DNA from: Pseudidiomarina woesei
Lineage (GTDB): Bacteria; Pseudomonadota; Gammaproteobacteria; Enterobacterales; Alteromonadaceae
Direction: 5' to 3'
DNA: 64,000 bases
Assembly (NCBI RefSeq): GCF_001418345.1
Contig: NZ_LIPW01000003.1
Span: forward strand, 186,001 to 250,000
Below the pieces are notes generated by a model that searched no databases, was not told where the DNA came from, and saw only the letters and a list, made by a program, of their open reading frames with translations. Of this stretch, positions 31,615 to 42,462 are shown in pieces. Position numbers and translations under genes: made by a program. The stretch's first letter is position 1, and each line of letters begins with the position of its first letter.

Positions 31615-32114
31615 TTTAAAAAGTTCTTAATTTGTTCACTGTCGAACTTTGCAATGGTGTCGTCGCTAGCCTGGGGGCAGCTTAAAAACATGGGTGCCAC
31701 CCAGCTTTGTACTGCCCCCATAACCACCATTAAGTGTGTCATAGCGCGCATAGCACCAAGGCGACCTGGCGAAGCACCAGCTAACAGCACTGTTTTACCA
31801 ACCCACGGGTTTTGTTCAAGGCGCGTGGTCCAGTCAATTGCGTTCTTCAGCAATGGTGGTATTGAGCTGTTGTATTCAGGAGTGACAATAACCACTTTGG
31901 TGGCGTCGTTAATGGCACTGGCTAACTTTTGAATATTTGACGGTACGCCGTTTTCTTGCTCGTCGTCACCGTTATATATTGGTGCATCAAGTTCTGCGGC
32001 TTGGTAGGCGTAACAGGCTCGACCATCGGCTTCCGCCACCTCACAAATACGTTGTTGTAATTTACGGTTTACCGACTCGCTACGGCTACTACCAGCAATA
32101 ATTAATACACTCAT
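31602..32114 (-). CDS. NADPH-dependent FMN reductase family protein
   Basis: A 170-residue flavodoxin-fold reductase. The phosphate-binding loop is LIIAGSSRSESVNRKL; TPEYNSSIPPLLKNAIDW is the YNxSIP(G)xLKNAIDW signature of the family, and LLAGASPGRLGAMRAMTHL the later loop. It likely reduces FMN, quinones or azo compounds. The start is two bases after the stop of the DUF2959 gene, so the two are co-transcribed. Confidence 0.88.
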   Translation of the reverse strand: MSVLIIAGSSRSESVNRKLQQRICEVAEADGRACYAYQAAELDAPIYNGDDEQENGVPSNIQKLASAINDATKVVIVTPEYNSSIPPLLKNAIDWTTRLEQNPWVGKTVLLAGASPGRLGAMRAMTHLMVVMGAVQSWVAPMFLSCPQASDDTIAKFDSEQIKNFLKQGD

Positions 32115-32116
32115 GC

Positions 32117-32767
32117 TTAACCCTCTTTCATTGCAGCAATAAACTGGTTCGACTCGTTTATAGCTGCTTCCATTTCGCGAATTAACGCCTGAATATCTGT
32201 TTGTAAGCTATTGTATTCACCACGAATGGCATCAACTGCCGAAGCGTTTAGGTTGTGCTTCAAAAACAATACGTTGTCCTGCAATTTTGCCAATACGGGG
32301 TCCATGGTTGCGGCGGCACGCTCCATACTGCGCAACAAACTGTTGTAGCGGCGCTCGGTGTCGCGTAGTGAGCGTTCGCTTTCTCGGCGCATTGTGTCGT
32401 TACTATACAGCTCGAGTTCATCTTGCCATTCGTCAAATAACGCTTGCGCCACATCGTCAATCGCTTCAATGCGATCACGTACGCGTTCGGCAGCGCTTTT
32501 ACTGCTTTCATAGTCGTCATTCAGCGCGTTGTAGCGTTCTTCAAGTTCACCACCATCAAATTTCAATAGCTCATCTAAACGTTGCAATGCTGATTTGAAC
32601 TCTTGCTGAGCGTCGGCTTGGGCATCGCGTGCGTCATCAACACGGTCAACCAAAATATCACGCTTATGTACACCAACTTTTTCCATGGCGCCGTAGTAGG
32701 CACTCTGGCAGCCCCCTAGCGCTAACGTGGCCGTCGCTAGCCACATTACGGTAACGAATTGACGCAT
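32117..32767 (-). CDS. DUF2959 lipoprotein
   Basis: A 216-residue lipoprotein. Signal peptide and lipobox are TLALGGCQSAYYGAMEKVGV (Cys20), a start shared by DUF2959 proteins (C.SAYY...EK.G.HKRDILVDRV). The rest is almost entirely charged coiled coil (RVDDARDAQADAQQEFKSAL; RDTERRYNSLLRSMERAAAT). Ser after Cys suggests the outer membrane. Function is unknown; the family is typical of Alteromonadales and Vibrionales. First gene of a transcript with the FMN reductase. Confidence 0.88.
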   Translation of the reverse strand: MRQFVTVMWLATATLALGGCQSAYYGAMEKVGVHKRDILVDRVDDARDAQADAQQEFKSALQRLDELLKFDGGELEERYNALNDDYESSKSAAERVRDRIEAIDDVAQALFDEWQDELELYSNDTMRRESERSLRDTERRYNSLLRSMERAAATMDPVLAKLQDNVLFLKHNLNASAVDAIRGEYNSLQTDIQALIREMEAAINESNQFIAAMKEG

Positions 32768-32831
32768 AATTGCTCCTTGCTGATTGGTATTTTTGCTCTA
32801 AACGTGAACAAAACGATGGTTCGAGTATAGC

Positions 32832-33524
32832 TTAATAAGGCAGTGGCGCGCCATCCCAATGCCAAAAACCACCTGAATTTTCAGCATGTAACTGCTCAAT
32901 CACTGCGGCAATACGTTGCGCTGATTGCGCCGGTGTATACAGTTTGTCTGCCGCTAAACGTTGTTGAAACGGCTCAGACAGCGCCGTGTCTGTGGTACCT
33001 GGATGAATAGCCGCTATACAGAGCTGCTTATGCGTACGTTTTAGTTCAACCGCCGCGGTTTTTAGCAGCATATTCAAGGCCGCTTTGCTGGCTCGATAGC
33101 TGTACCAACCGCCAAGGTAGTTATCACTAATACTGCCGACTTTAGCACTCAACTGCGCCCATATGCACGCCGACTTTTTCGGTAGCAACCCCAACAGCTG
33201 TTGCAGCAACAAAATAGGCGTGATGGCGTTCACTCGAAAGCTCTCGTGTAGCTGTTCTAAGTTCACGTCTGCCAATCGTTTTTCGGGCATAAAACTGTCA
33301 TTGTGAAGCACACCCAGCGTACTAATGACCACGTCGGGCTGATACAGCTGTGGTAACACTGCCTGTAATTGTGCCGCGCTGTAGTCTTCAACTTGCAGCC
33401 AGCATACCTCTGGCAAACTACTAGCCTGGCGGCTTAGCGCCTGCACTTGGTGGCCAGCTTTGTGATAATGTGACGCCAATGCTGTACCTAGGCCGCCCCC
33501 AGCACCAATAATAAGAACATTCAT
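32832..33524 (-). CDS. Short-chain dehydrogenase, C-factor-like
   Basis: A 230-residue SDR. The start is MNVLIIGAGGGLGTALASHY, with the GxGGGLG nucleotide loop at the very N-terminus; an upstream Met at 33554 lacks a family match. The active site YSYRASKAALNMLLK (YxxxK) and IHPGTTDTALSEPF follow, the latter typical of CsgA/C-factor-like SDRs, in which PGWVxTxM is usual. Substrate unknown. It is divergent from yihY. Confidence 0.85.
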   Translation of the reverse strand: MNVLIIGAGGGLGTALASHYHKAGHQVQALSRQASSLPEVCWLQVEDYSAAQLQAVLPQLYQPDVVISTLGVLHNDSFMPEKRLADVNLEQLHESFRVNAITPILLLQQLLGLLPKKSACIWAQLSAKVGSISDNYLGGWYSYRASKAALNMLLKTAAVELKRTHKQLCIAAIHPGTTDTALSEPFQQRLAADKLYTPAQSAQRIAAVIEQLHAENSGGFWHWDGAPLPY

Positions 33525-33647
33525 AGAAACCCACTTTGGTACGTTGCAATTCATTAACCTATTTACGCAATGGCTCGGGTTTGGGATTATAGTGGTAATA
33601 AAATCAACGCTTGGCCGTAGAATAGACCATGCAACAGGGATAAATAC

Positions 33648-34544
33648 ATGAGCGATAACAACAGCGAAGCAACAGCAATGACCGCGTGGAAGGAACGTGG
33701 CCGCAAAGCATGGCGGTTCACCAAATACTTTGGTAAACGCTGTTTAGATGATCGTGTCACTATTGTTGCTGGGCATTTAACTTTTGTCAGTATGCTAGCT
33801 TTAGTGCCGCTGCTGGTTGTCATGTTTAGCGTATTTTCTGCATTTCCTATGTTTGAGCAGCTCAAAGAAGAGCTGGAAAAACTATTGTTCGCTAATTTAT
33901 TGCCGACCTCGGGCGAAGAAATCAGCGAATACTTAAACCAGTTTGTGAGTAACGTTTCTAAAATGACCACCATTGGTGTGGTGTTTGTGATTGTCGTGGC
34001 AGTGAATCTCATTAGTACCATTGACGCCACCATGAACCGCATTTGGCGCAACCATAAGCGCCGCCGCATGGTGGTCGCACTTGCCGTGTACTGGATGATA
34101 TTAACCCTAGGCCCTATTTTAATGGGCTCTGGTATGGCGGTAACCTCATACCTTATTTCACTAACAGCGGCGGCCGAAGAATATGTGTCGGGGGTACGCA
34201 CAACGCTATTAAGCATAGTGCCTTTGGTGACATCGCTAGTGGCCTTTATGCTGCTGTATATTATGATGCCGAACCGTATTGTGCGGGCTAAACACGCCGT
34301 GTGGGGCGCCCTGCTAGCTGCCATTTTATTTGAGCTGAGCAAGAGTGGTTTTGCTGCTTACATTACTGCGTTTCCTAGTTATCAAGCCATTTACGGCGCA
34401 TTAGCGGCCATTCCTATTTTGCTGCTGTGGATTTTTGTGTCGTGGAACATTGTACTACTTGGTGCCGAGTTAACCGCCAGTATTGAAGAGTTCTTCGACC
34501 CACCAGAAAGCACTGAAGCAACAGAGGCCAATGATCAATCATGA
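33648..34544 (+). CDS. yihY: YihY family inner-membrane protein
   Basis: A 298-residue polytopic protein of the YihY/BrkB family (once mis-assigned as RNase BN). The family pattern includes [20 protein letters not shown]-like TM1 (here [20 protein letters not shown]), [12 protein letters not shown], a [16 protein letters not shown] span, [20 protein letters not shown] and [20 protein letters not shown]. Function is unproven. It is the first gene of yihY-dtd-yiiD, with a four-base overlap to dtd, an order also found in E. coli. Confidence 0.92.
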   Translation: MSDNNSEATAMTAWKERGRKAWRFTKYFGKRCLDDRVTIVAGHLTFVSMLALVPLLVVMFSVFSAFPMFEQLKEELEKLLFANLLPTSGEEISEYLNQFVSNVSKMTTIGVVFVIVVAVNLISTIDATMNRIWRNHKRRRMVVALAVYWMILTLGPILMGSGMAVTSYLISLTAAAEEYVSGVRTTLLSIVPLVTSLVAFMLLYIMMPNRIVRAKHAVWGALLAAILFELSKSGFAAYITAFPSYQAIYGALAAIPILLLWIFVSWNIVLLGAELTASIEEFFDPPESTEATEANDQS

Positions 34545-34990
34545 AAGCACTCATTCAACGTGTTAGCCAAGCGTCGGTAAGCATTAATGGCCAGCAAGTG
34601 GGTGCTATTGGTCAAGGTTTACTGGTTTTACTTGGTATAGAGCGTGACGATACCGCACAAGACGTGACGAAATTGGCACACAAAGTAGCCGGTTATCGGG
34701 TGTTTTCAGACAGCGATGACAAAATGAATTTAAGTGTGCAAGATATTCAAGGTGGGGTTTTGGTGGTGTCGCAATTTACCCTTGCGGCCGATACCAACTC
34801 GGGCCGACGCCCTAGCTTTTCCAGCGCGGCAATGCCCGACCAAGCCGAACCTCTCTACCGCAGCTTTGTTGCGGCACTGCAGCAGTTGGGGTTAACCACC
34901 GCCACCGGTGAGTTTGGGGCAGATATGGCGGTGTCATTGGTCAATGACGGGCCGGTGACCTTTATGCTGCAAACCAACAATAAAGGATAA
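34541..34990 (+). CDS. dtd: D-aminoacyl-tRNA deacylase
   Basis: A 149-residue proofreading enzyme that removes D-amino acids (and glycine) from tRNA. Key motifs are [20 protein letters not shown], with the SQFTL motif, and the cross-subunit [10 protein letters not shown], containing the Gly-Pro dipeptide in NxGPV form. Length is typical of the family (145). It starts with ATGA overlap with yihY. Confidence 0.95.
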   Translation: MKALIQRVSQASVSINGQQVGAIGQGLLVLLGIERDDTAQDVTKLAHKVAGYRVFSDSDDKMNLSVQDIQGGVLVVSQFTLAADTNSGRRPSFSSAAMPDQAEPLYRSFVAALQQLGLTTATGEFGADMAVSLVNDGPVTFMLQTNNKG

Positions 34991-34992
34991 AT

Positions 34993-35910
34993 ATGTACCG
35001 TGTGATAGCACCAGAAACTCCGGAGCAATTCGAAACCTACTATGACCTGCGTTGGCGTGTATTACGTGAACCCTTTCAGCGTCCACGTGGCTCAGAGCAG
35101 GATGAATATGACCAAGTTGGCTATCATCGTATGGTTGTGAACAGCGCTGGCAAGGCGGTTGCTGTTGGCCGTTTACATTTTAACAGTCCAGACGAAGGCC
35201 AAATTCGCTTTATGGCGTCAGCGCCAGAACATCGCGGCGAGGGCCACGGCGTGGCCATTGTGTATGCGCTTGAACAGTTAGCCCGCGCTGAAGGGGCGAA
35301 GCATATTGTGATTAATTCGCGTGACAACACCTTGGGCTTTTATATTAAGTGTGGTTATGACGTGGTGGAAGAAGCCGATACCGTGAAAAATCCACAAGCT
35401 GAGCACCAGTTGCGTAAAACCTTAACCGAATTTAACCGTATTATTTATCGCCCCGACTGGTGCACCGAGCTGCAAAAGACTTGGCACGAAGAAATACCTA
35501 TTTCTGACACCATGGGCATTCGAATTACGCAATACACTGGGCGCGAATTTGAAACATCGGCTACCTTGTCTCGCAATATTAATGTGCATGGCACTATGTT
35601 TGCCGGCAGTATTTATTCGTTGGCAACCTTGACGTGTTGGGGGTTGTTGCATTTACAATTGCGCGAGCGACAGCTGCAGGGGGCGGTGGTATTGGCTGAT
35701 GGTCAAATTCATTACCACAAACCAATTAGCCGTGAACCGCGTGCATTAGCTCGTTTGTCGGCTATGACGGGTGACTTATCCAGTTTAGAAGTTGGTAAAA
35801 ACGCACGCATGACACTAAAGTCGCAAGTATTTGATGGCGATAAACCGGTTGCTGAATTTACCGGCCAGTTTGTTGTTATCGCCGATAAAGAAGACGAAAA
35901 ATCCAAATAA
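34993..35910 (+). CDS. yiiD: GNAT acetyltransferase/hotdog thioesterase fusion YiiD
   Basis: A 305-residue bifunctional protein. The GNAT domain is at about 1-140 (RWRVLREPFQRPRGSEQDEY; IRFMASAPEHRGEGHGVAIV, acetyl-CoA loop; INSRDNTLGFYIKCGY). The YiiD-type thioesterase domain is at about 155-300 (MGIRITQYTGREFETSATLS; NVHGTMFAGSIYSLATLTCW, hotdog helix). E. coli YiiD (FabY) has been linked to acetyl-ACP formation for fatty-acid initiation. It lies two bases after dtd in the same operon as in E. coli. Confidence 0.92.
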   Translation: MYRVIAPETPEQFETYYDLRWRVLREPFQRPRGSEQDEYDQVGYHRMVVNSAGKAVAVGRLHFNSPDEGQIRFMASAPEHRGEGHGVAIVYALEQLARAEGAKHIVINSRDNTLGFYIKCGYDVVEEADTVKNPQAEHQLRKTLTEFNRIIYRPDWCTELQKTWHEEIPISDTMGIRITQYTGREFETSATLSRNINVHGTMFAGSIYSLATLTCWGLLHLQLRERQLQGAVVLADGQIHYHKPISREPRALARLSAMTGDLSSLEVGKNARMTLKSQVFDGDKPVAEFTGQFVVIADKEDEKSK

Positions 35911-35923
35911 GAAGGACGTTAAC

Positions 35924-36172
35924 ATGAGTGAATCGTTATCCGCCCAGCAGTTGTTACGTATTCGCAGTAAACTAGAAACCGTGGTCAATGACCAAGCGGG
36001 TTCGCGCCAAGCCGACAGCGCTGCTGCAGCGTTACAACGTATGCGTAGCGGCGAATATGGTTACTGTGTGGAGTGTGGTGAAGAAATTTCTGCAGCACGC
36101 TTAGCAGCCAAACCAGATGTTGCGCTGTGTGTTGACTGCCAAGCATTAAAAGACGAAGAAGAGGACGCTTAA
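35924..36172 (+). CDS. DksA/TraR C4 zinc-finger protein
   Basis: An 82-residue protein with a helical N-terminus ([20 protein letters not shown]) and the C4 zinc finger CVECGEE-x17-CVDC ([20 protein letters not shown]). It is half the size of DksA and lacks the long coiled coil with the DxxDxA tip, so it is closer to small TraR-like proteins that bind the polymerase secondary channel. GAAGGA precedes the ATG. It is the last gene of the yihY operon; the TAA stop overlaps the convergent hutH stop by four bases. Confidence 0.85.
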   Translation: MSESLSAQQLLRIRSKLETVVNDQAGSRQADSAAAALQRMRSGEYGYCVECGEEISAARLAAKPDVALCVDCQALKDEEEDA

Positions 36173-37710
36173 GCGTCCTCAAGTACTGCCCCTTCTTGCA
36201 CTAAACTGTGCAACTGCCCCTGCTCAATTAATGTCGCAACTGCGGCGATATCCGGCGAAAAATACCGATCTTGGTCATAAAAACTGACTTTTTCGCGAAC
36301 AATTGCATGTGCTTGTTCAACCGCTTGCGACGCTTTTAACGGGCGACGGAAATCTAAACCTTGCGCCGCTTCAAGCAGCTCAATGGCGACAATGTCCCGC
36401 ACGTTGCGTGCAATATCGGTTAACCGGCGCGCGGCAAACGTAGCCATCGACACATGGTCTTCTTGATTCGCCGAGGTTGGCAAGCTATCCACCGAGGCTG
36501 GGTGGGCCAAGGTTTTGTTTTCTGAAGCAAGTGCCGCTGCGGTAACTTGCGCCAGCATAAAGCCCGAGTTTACACCGCCGTCGTTCACCAAAAACGGTGG
36601 CAAATTACTTAAATGATGATCAATCAGCAAGGCACTGCGGCGCTCTGACAATGCGCCAATTTCACTGGCGGCAATGGCGAGAATATCGGCCGCCATAGCC
36701 ACTGGTTCCGCGTGGAAGTTCCCGCCAGAAATAATGTCGCCATTGTCGCTAAACACTAAGGGGTTGTCGGTAACGCCATTGGCTTCACGCACCAAAACTT
36801 GACTGGCGTGTTGCAACTGATCAAATACTGCGCCCATCACTTGCGGCTGACAGCGCAGCGAGTATGGGTCTTGTACTTTTTCGCAATCAGCGTGGTTTTC
36901 GGCAATTTCCGAGCTGTCGGCCAATAACTGCCGGAAGCTTTGGGCCACTTTAATTTGGCCTGGTTGACCACGCACTGCATGAATACGTGCGTCAAATGGT
37001 GACCGCGAGCCCATCGCTGCTTCAACCGCCATAGCACCGGTAACCAAGGCAGCATTAAACACTCGCTCAATTTGGAACAAGCCATGTAAGGCCAGCGCGG
37101 TTGATGCTTGAGTACCATTTAGCAAAGCCAAGCCTTCTTTGGGCGCTAAATTACTCAGTGGCTTTAAGCCGGCTTTGGTCATGCCTTCAACCGCTGGGTA
37201 AATGTTGCCATTCACGCGCACTTGGCCTTCGCCAAGTAATGGCAGTACCAAGTGAGCTAATGGCGCTAAGTCGCCAGACGCGCCCACTGAGCCTTTGCTT
37301 GGCACACATGGATACACTTGGTGGTTAACTAGGTCAATTAACGCGTCAATAACTTCACGGCGCACCCCAGAGAAGCCACGGCTTAGTGAATTAATCTTCA
37401 GCAATAGCATTAGGCGCACCACGGTGTCGTCCATCAGATCTTGTGTGCCTGCGGCATGTGACAACACAATGCGGCGTTGCAAGTCTTCTAATTTTTCAGG
37501 TGGAATTCGGGTGTTCGCTAGCAAGCCAAACCCTGTATTAATGCCGTACACCACTTTGCCCGCAGCTAACACGTCAGCGACGGTTTGGTGCGAGCGCGCA
37601 ATGATTGCATCGGCGTCGTTATGCAGGCTAAGCTGCTGTGGCTGCGCCCACCATTGGCGCAGCTGGGTCAAACTTAAGGTACCGGGTTGTAGTTCAAATT
37701 GTGTCTGCAT
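36169..37710 (-). CDS. hutH: Histidine ammonia-lyase
   Basis: A 513-residue enzyme that converts histidine to urocanate. The MIO prosthetic group forms from Ala-Ser-Gly in [14 protein letters not shown]. Other motifs are [29 protein letters not shown] and [14 protein letters not shown]. Tetrameric cytosolic enzyme, full length. The start overlaps the hutU stop by one base (TAATG), so hutC-hutU-hutH are one minus-strand unit. Expected induction is by urocanate through HutC. Confidence 0.96.
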   Translation of the reverse strand: MQTQFELQPGTLSLTQLRQWWAQPQQLSLHNDADAIIARSHQTVADVLAAGKVVYGINTGFGLLANTRIPPEKLEDLQRRIVLSHAAGTQDLMDDTVVRLMLLLKINSLSRGFSGVRREVIDALIDLVNHQVYPCVPSKGSVGASGDLAPLAHLVLPLLGEGQVRVNGNIYPAVEGMTKAGLKPLSNLAPKEGLALLNGTQASTALALHGLFQIERVFNAALVTGAMAVEAAMGSRSPFDARIHAVRGQPGQIKVAQSFRQLLADSSEIAENHADCEKVQDPYSLRCQPQVMGAVFDQLQHASQVLVREANGVTDNPLVFSDNGDIISGGNFHAEPVAMAADILAIAASEIGALSERRSALLIDHHLSNLPPFLVNDGGVNSGFMLAQVTAAALASENKTLAHPASVDSLPTSANQEDHVSMATFAARRLTDIARNVRDIVAIELLEAAQGLDFRRPLKASQAVEQAHAIVREKVSFYDQDRYFSPDIAAVATLIEQGQLHSLVQEGAVLEDA

Positions 37711-39386
37711 TAGTTGTTCTCCAACATCGGTAAGTCTAAGCCTTGTTCGGTTGCGCAGTCGCGCGCAATGTCATAACCAGCGTCAGCATGGCGCATAACT
37801 CCGGTGCCCGGGTCATTCCAAAGCACACGGCTTAAGCGTTGGTCGGCAGCCGCAGTTCCGTCTGCAACAATAACCACACCAGAGTGCTGCGAGTAGCCCA
37901 TACCTACACCACCGCCGTGATGCAGACTAACCCAGGTGGCGCCACCGGCAGTATTCAATAACGCGTTGAGCAATGGCCAATCGGACACAGCGTCTGAGCC
38001 GTCCATCATGCTTTCGGTTTCGCGGTTTGGGCTCGCCACAGAGCCCGAGTCCAAATGATCACGTCCAATCACGATAGGCGCTTTAAGCTCGCCATTTTTC
38101 ACCATGTCGTTAAAAGCGCGGGCAATACGTGCGCGGTCTTTCAAGCCTATCCAGCAAATGCGTGCTGGTAACCCTTGAAAACTAATACGTTCACGCGCCA
38201 TGTCGAGCCAGTTGTGCAAGTGCGGGTCATCTGGAATTAGCTCTTTGACTTTGGCGTCGGTTTTATAAATATCTTCTGGGTCACCTGACAGCGCCACCCA
38301 GCGGAAAGGCCCAATCCCTTGGCAAAATAGTGGACGAATATAGGCTGGTACAAAGCCCGGAAAATCAAATGCGTTGGTTACGCCAACGTCTTTGGCCATT
38401 TGCCGAATGTTGTTGCCATAATCAAGCGTTGCTGCGCCGCGCTCTTGCAACGTCAACATAGCACGCACCTGCACGGCCATGGACTGTTTCGCCGCAGCAA
38501 CGGTGCCGTTGGCGTCGCTTTGCTGACGCTGTTTGTATTCTTCAAGCGTCCAACCTTGTGGCAAGTAGCCGTGCAATGGGTCGTGCGCTGAAGTTTGGTC
38601 AGTTACCACGTCGGGGGTAATATTGCGCGCAACTAAGTCAGCATAAACATCTGCGGCGTTGCCTAACAAACCAACCGACACCGCTTGGCCTTGTGCGCAG
38701 GCTTCGTTAATAATCGCCAATGCTTCGTCCAGCGAAGTTGCTTTATGATCTAAGTAGCGTGTACGTAGGCGGAAATCGATACGGGTTTCATCACATTCCA
38801 CCGCCAACATGCTATAGCCAGCCATGGTTGCCGCTAACGGCTGCGCGCCGCCCATACCGCCCAAGCCACCGGTTAATACCCAACGGCCTTTGGTGTCGCC
38901 ATTAAAATGCTGACGAGCAACCGACACAAAGGTTTCGTAGGTGCCTTGCACAATGCCTTGCGAACCTATGTATATCCATGAACCTGCAGTCATTTGGCCG
39001 TACATCATCAGGCCTTTTTTATCGAGCTCGTTGAAGTGTTCCCAGGTTGCCCATTGCGGCACTAAGTTTGAGTTGGCAATAAGCACGCGTGGTGCGTCTT
39101 CGTGGGTCGGGAATACACCAACAGGTTTACCAGACTGTATCAACAAGGTTTCCGTTGGCTTTAAACGTTCAAGTACTTCAACAATTTTGTCAAAGGCTTC
39201 CCAACTGCGGGCTGCACGGCCAATACCGCCATAAACCACTAGTGCTTGTGGGTGCTCAGCCACCTCGTCATCAAGGTTGTTCATAAGCATGCGTTTGGCT
39301 GCTTCAATCTGCCAGTTGGCGGTGGTGAGCTTGGTGCCATGATCGGCACGAATTTTTCGGGTTTCGTCTAGTCGTGTAAAAGACAT
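37710..39386 (-). CDS. hutU: Urocanate hydratase
   Basis: A 558-residue NAD-dependent urocanase, second step of histidine degradation. It opens [20 protein letters not shown] and has the NAD loop [20 protein letters not shown], the active Cys region [20 protein letters not shown] and [20 protein letters not shown]. Length equals typical HutU (556-561). Between hutC and hutH; AAGGACGCAGTA upstream of its ATG. Confidence 0.97.
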   Translation of the reverse strand: MSFTRLDETRKIRADHGTKLTTANWQIEAAKRMLMNNLDDEVAEHPQALVVYGGIGRAARSWEAFDKIVEVLERLKPTETLLIQSGKPVGVFPTHEDAPRVLIANSNLVPQWATWEHFNELDKKGLMMYGQMTAGSWIYIGSQGIVQGTYETFVSVARQHFNGDTKGRWVLTGGLGGMGGAQPLAATMAGYSMLAVECDETRIDFRLRTRYLDHKATSLDEALAIINEACAQGQAVSVGLLGNAADVYADLVARNITPDVVTDQTSAHDPLHGYLPQGWTLEEYKQRQQSDANGTVAAAKQSMAVQVRAMLTLQERGAATLDYGNNIRQMAKDVGVTNAFDFPGFVPAYIRPLFCQGIGPFRWVALSGDPEDIYKTDAKVKELIPDDPHLHNWLDMARERISFQGLPARICWIGLKDRARIARAFNDMVKNGELKAPIVIGRDHLDSGSVASPNRETESMMDGSDAVSDWPLLNALLNTAGGATWVSLHHGGGVGMGYSQHSGVVIVADGTAAADQRLSRVLWNDPGTGVMRHADAGYDIARDCATEQGLDLPMLENN

Positions 39387-39434
39387 TACTGCGTCCTTTT
39401 TAGTTAAATATATGCGTCAAACAATCGGTCAAAT

Positions 39435-40133
39435 TTACGGTTTAAACGTGAGGTGACCACCCAATACAAAGCGCGACCCTGGGTGCGTCAACACCGCGTA
39501 AGTCACCACGCCGGCATCACTCCAGGTGCGGCGGATAATGCGTAAACAGGGCTCTGGCTTGGTCAATTCAAGCCAGTCACACACTTGAGCCGACGGGGTT
39601 ACCGCCTCTATTTGATGGCTGGCCTCGGTTAATGGCGCTACTGCACTGAGATATTCATGGGGCGTGATGTAGGTAAAGTCTTGGCGTAAATAGTCGGCCG
39701 CAACCATGGGGTTCACGTAACGCTCTTCAACTTGCACAGGTAAGCCATTTTCACTGTGCGCAATAACTGAATAGAACACCGGTGCACCTGGCTCTAACCC
39801 AAGCTGCTCGGCAACTTGTAAACTTGCAGGCACTTGCTTAAGCGTGTGCACATGCGCTTCGTAATCATGATTGCGTGCACGAATTTCATCGGCAATATTA
39901 CGAATAGCCATGAATGACGTTTGCGATTTAAGTGGCGCCACATAAGTGCCTGAGCCCTTGCTACGAATCACTAGGCCTTCATCGGCAAGCTCTTGCAAAG
40001 CACGTCGAGCCGTCATGCGGCTAACACTAAATTGGTTAGCCAGTGCGTTTTCCGAGCTAACGGGGTGGTTTTCTGGCCACTCACCCGAAGCAATTTTGCT
40101 ATAAATGTGTTGCTTAATTTTGGAAAATTTCAC
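39435..40133 (-). CDS. hutC: Histidine utilisation repressor HutC
   Basis: A 232-residue GntR-family (HutC/FarR subfamily) repressor. The N-terminal winged helix is IASGEWPENHPVSSENALAN, then VSRMTARRALQELADEGLVI and RSKGSGTYVA. The UTRA effector domain at about 90-225 binds urocanate, ending in RIIRRTWSDAGVVTYAVLTH. The TGTATATACA-type palindrome upstream (40188-40199) suits this repressor and would control both hutCUH and the divergent hutI. Confidence 0.93.
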   Translation of the reverse strand: MKFSKIKQHIYSKIASGEWPENHPVSSENALANQFSVSRMTARRALQELADEGLVIRSKGSGTYVAPLKSQTSFMAIRNIADEIRARNHDYEAHVHTLKQVPASLQVAEQLGLEPGAPVFYSVIAHSENGLPVQVEERYVNPMVAADYLRQDFTYITPHEYLSAVAPLTEASHQIEAVTPSAQVCDWLELTKPEPCLRIIRRTWSDAGVVTYAVLTHPGSRFVLGGHLTFKP

Positions 40134-40187
40134 GAATACCCTCGCTGCAGCACTTCAAAGAGTGTGCTAAAGTGTAGGCAGATTTAA

Positions 40188-40199
40188 TTGTATATACAA
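40188..40199. promoter_or_regulatory. HutC operator
   Basis: TTGTATATACAA is a perfect 12-bp palindrome between the divergent hutC and hutI starts, 21 bases before hutI. HutC operators described in pseudomonads and enterics are of the TGTATNTACA type, which this contains. No second copy was found at hutU or hutG. Confidence 0.75.
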
Positions 40200-40219
40200 G
40201 TTATGGCGGAGGCTTTTTT

Positions 40220-41428
40220 ATGGCATTAGTACCACAGCGCATTCATTCGGTTCGTTTGGCAACTATGGTTGGTGAGGGTTACGGCCTTGTTGACGACGGT
40301 GTGGTGGTATTTGATGCGGAACAAATTATTTATGCCGGCCCTGCAGCTGATGAGCCAAGTCATTTGCGTTCCATAGCAAGTATGGATGGCAAGGGCGGCT
40401 TAGTTACCCCTGGGCTGATTGACTGCCACACGCATTTAGTTTGGGCTGGCTCGCGCGCCGATGAATTCGCCAAACGCCTACACGGCGTTAGTTACGCCGA
40501 TATTGCTGCCCAAGGCGGCGGTATCACCGCAACCGTACGCGCGACTCGTGCCGCCAGCGAAGACGAACTGATTGCCGCCACCTTGCCACGCTTGCAAGCC
40601 TTGCTGCGCGAAGGCGTGACCACTATTGAAATAAAGTCAGGCTACGGCTTAAGCCTTGAGCACGAACGCAAACAGCTGCGCGCGGCGCGTGCCCTAGGTG
40701 CGCAGTTGCCAGTTTCGGTGCTTACCACTTTGTTAGCGGCCCATGCGGTTCCCCCAGAGTTTAAAGACAACGCCAATGGCTACATAGATAGCGTGGTTGA
40801 GGAAATTATTCCCCAGCTAGCCAACGAAGGCTTGGCCGATGCTGTTGATGCGTTTTGTGAGTCTGTTGGTTTTAGCACCACACAAACTGAACGTGTATTT
40901 CAGGCTGCTAAACAGGCTGGTTTGCCGGTTAAATTACATGCCGAACAATTAAGCAATCAACATGGCAGTGCCTTAGCTGCGCGCTACCAAGCGTTAAGTT
41001 GTGACCATTTAGAGTATTTAGACGAGGCCGGTATAAAGGCAATGGCGGCTGCTGGGACCGTTGCCGTGTTGCTACCCGGTGCGTTTTATTTTCTGCGCGA
41101 AACCAAGCAACCGCCGGTTGAGTTGTTGCGTCAGCACGGCGTACCTATTGCTGTTTCCACCGACGCTAACCCAGGTACTTCACCGATTTTAAGCCTACAG
41201 TTAATGCTGCAAATGGCAGCAACCCTGTTTCGTTTAACCCCAGAAGAATGCCTGCGAGCAGTGACGGTTAACGCCGCAAAAGCGCTTGGCTTAAGTGACC
41301 GTGGCCAGTTAAAACCAGGTTTACGTGCGGATATTTGCTTGTGGAATATTGACGACCCAGCTAGCTTAACTTACCAATATGGCACTAACCCGCTAGTGGC
41401 GTGTTGGCATCAAGGTGAGCGGCGCTGA
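40220..41428 (+). CDS. hutI: Imidazolonepropionase
   Basis: A 402-residue amidohydrolase that opens the imidazolone ring (third step). Metal-binding [46 protein letters not shown], and [20 protein letters not shown]-like ([20 protein letters not shown]) Asp region are present. GGCGGAGGC precedes the ATG. It is divergent from hutC, and its 3' end overlaps hutG by 19 bases in the antisense orientation. Confidence 0.96.
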   Translation: MALVPQRIHSVRLATMVGEGYGLVDDGVVVFDAEQIIYAGPAADEPSHLRSIASMDGKGGLVTPGLIDCHTHLVWAGSRADEFAKRLHGVSYADIAAQGGGITATVRATRAASEDELIAATLPRLQALLREGVTTIEIKSGYGLSLEHERKQLRAARALGAQLPVSVLTTLLAAHAVPPEFKDNANGYIDSVVEEIIPQLANEGLADAVDAFCESVGFSTTQTERVFQAAKQAGLPVKLHAEQLSNQHGSALAARYQALSCDHLEYLDEAGIKAMAAAGTVAVLLPGAFYFLRETKQPPVELLRQHGVPIAVSTDANPGTSPILSLQLMLQMAATLFRLTPEECLRAVTVNAAKALGLSDRGQLKPGLRADICLWNIDDPASLTYQYGTNPLVACWHQGERR

Positions 41429-42456
41429 AAGCCATGCAAGTAAGCAAGCACTAACTCACTTAGCAGTTGCGCGCATGCCATGTCACCAGCTTCGCGCCCT
41501 GCTGGGTGCAAACTTGGCGCGGCCTCAGCTAAATGCACATAGCGCGTTCGCGGTAGGCTAGCTAAGCACTCAACGAAGCTATAGCCTTGCGCAATAGACA
41601 ACCCGTTAAAGTTAATCGCGCTGGCCGGCACCCCTTGTAAGGCATCAACATCAACCTCAATGCCCAAGGGTACATGCCAGGCTTCGGCTTGCGCTGCTGT
41701 TGCCTGCAATTCGGCGCGCCAGTCGCTTACGTATAGTTCATGCACACTGCGGTAGGTAAACTCAGCGTCGCTAAACTGCTTCAAGCTATCGGCGTTGTTT
41801 TTACCTTCATGCAAGCCAACCACGTGATAATGTTGTAACGCGTCTTCCATGTAGGCATAGCTAAAACCATTACCGCTATGACGACCTTCGCGCGCGCGAA
41901 AGTCGGCGTGGGGGTCTAAATTTACGGCGCCTACGGCGGTGCCGCTGGCTTGTTTTAGCGCCCGAATTAGCGGGTAAGCATTATTGTGGCCACCACCAAT
42001 AAGAATCACGTCAAAGCCGCACTCAAACAACGGCTGCACCACTTGCTGCACTCGCTGATCAAGGCGTTCAACTAATTCTCGCAAATGCGCTAACTCACCT
42101 ATATCGCTGTTGCGTAAGGCATCGCCTTGTTGCTGTAAGTCGGTGACATCAACTTGCCCAACAAGCAATAACTCGTGGTCGGCAATCATGGGGTTAGACT
42201 GTAACGACAACAGCCCTTTTAGGGCCGCACCAAATGCGTGCTCAGCACCGCCGCGGCCTAAGTTTGCACGTGGCCCGATAGACTCTGGCACACCTACAAT
42301 GGCAATGCGTTGCCCTTGTTGCCAGGACTCTTCAATGGCGTGATGATAAACTGACATGTCTTGCTGCTGCGCTAAGCAGGCAAGCGTTTGCCCGAGACGA
42401 ATTTCACCGGCGCGTGGCGTAAACCACGCACTGGGATCAATAGCCGTTAAAAACAT
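41410..42456 (-). CDS. hutG: Formimidoylglutamase
   Basis: A 348-residue ureohydrolase that splits N-formimidoyl-glutamate to glutamate and formamide, completing the pathway without HutF. Mn-binding motifs are [35 protein letters not shown] and [16 protein letters not shown]. It is convergent with hutI (19-base overlap) and begins six bases after the rraA stop, so it is most likely transcribed from rraA or its own cryptic promoter rather than from the HutC-controlled units. Confidence 0.92.
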   Translation of the reverse strand: MFLTAIDPSAWFTPRAGEIRLGQTLACLAQQQDMSVYHHAIEESWQQGQRIAIVGVPESIGPRANLGRGGAEHAFGAALKGLLSLQSNPMIADHELLLVGQVDVTDLQQQGDALRNSDIGELAHLRELVERLDQRVQQVVQPLFECGFDVILIGGGHNNAYPLIRALKQASGTAVGAVNLDPHADFRAREGRHSGNGFSYAYMEDALQHYHVVGLHEGKNNADSLKQFSDAEFTYRSVHELYVSDWRAELQATAAQAEAWHVPLGIEVDVDALQGVPASAINFNGLSIAQGYSFVECLASLPRTRYVHLAEAAPSLHPAGREAGDMACAQLLSELVLAYLHGFQRRSP

Positions 42457-42462
42457 GGGTCG

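Noticed and set aside
33587-34342. 251-residue minus-strand ORF opposite yihY
   Set aside because: Ser/Thr-rich shadow of a conserved membrane protein gene; no independent support.
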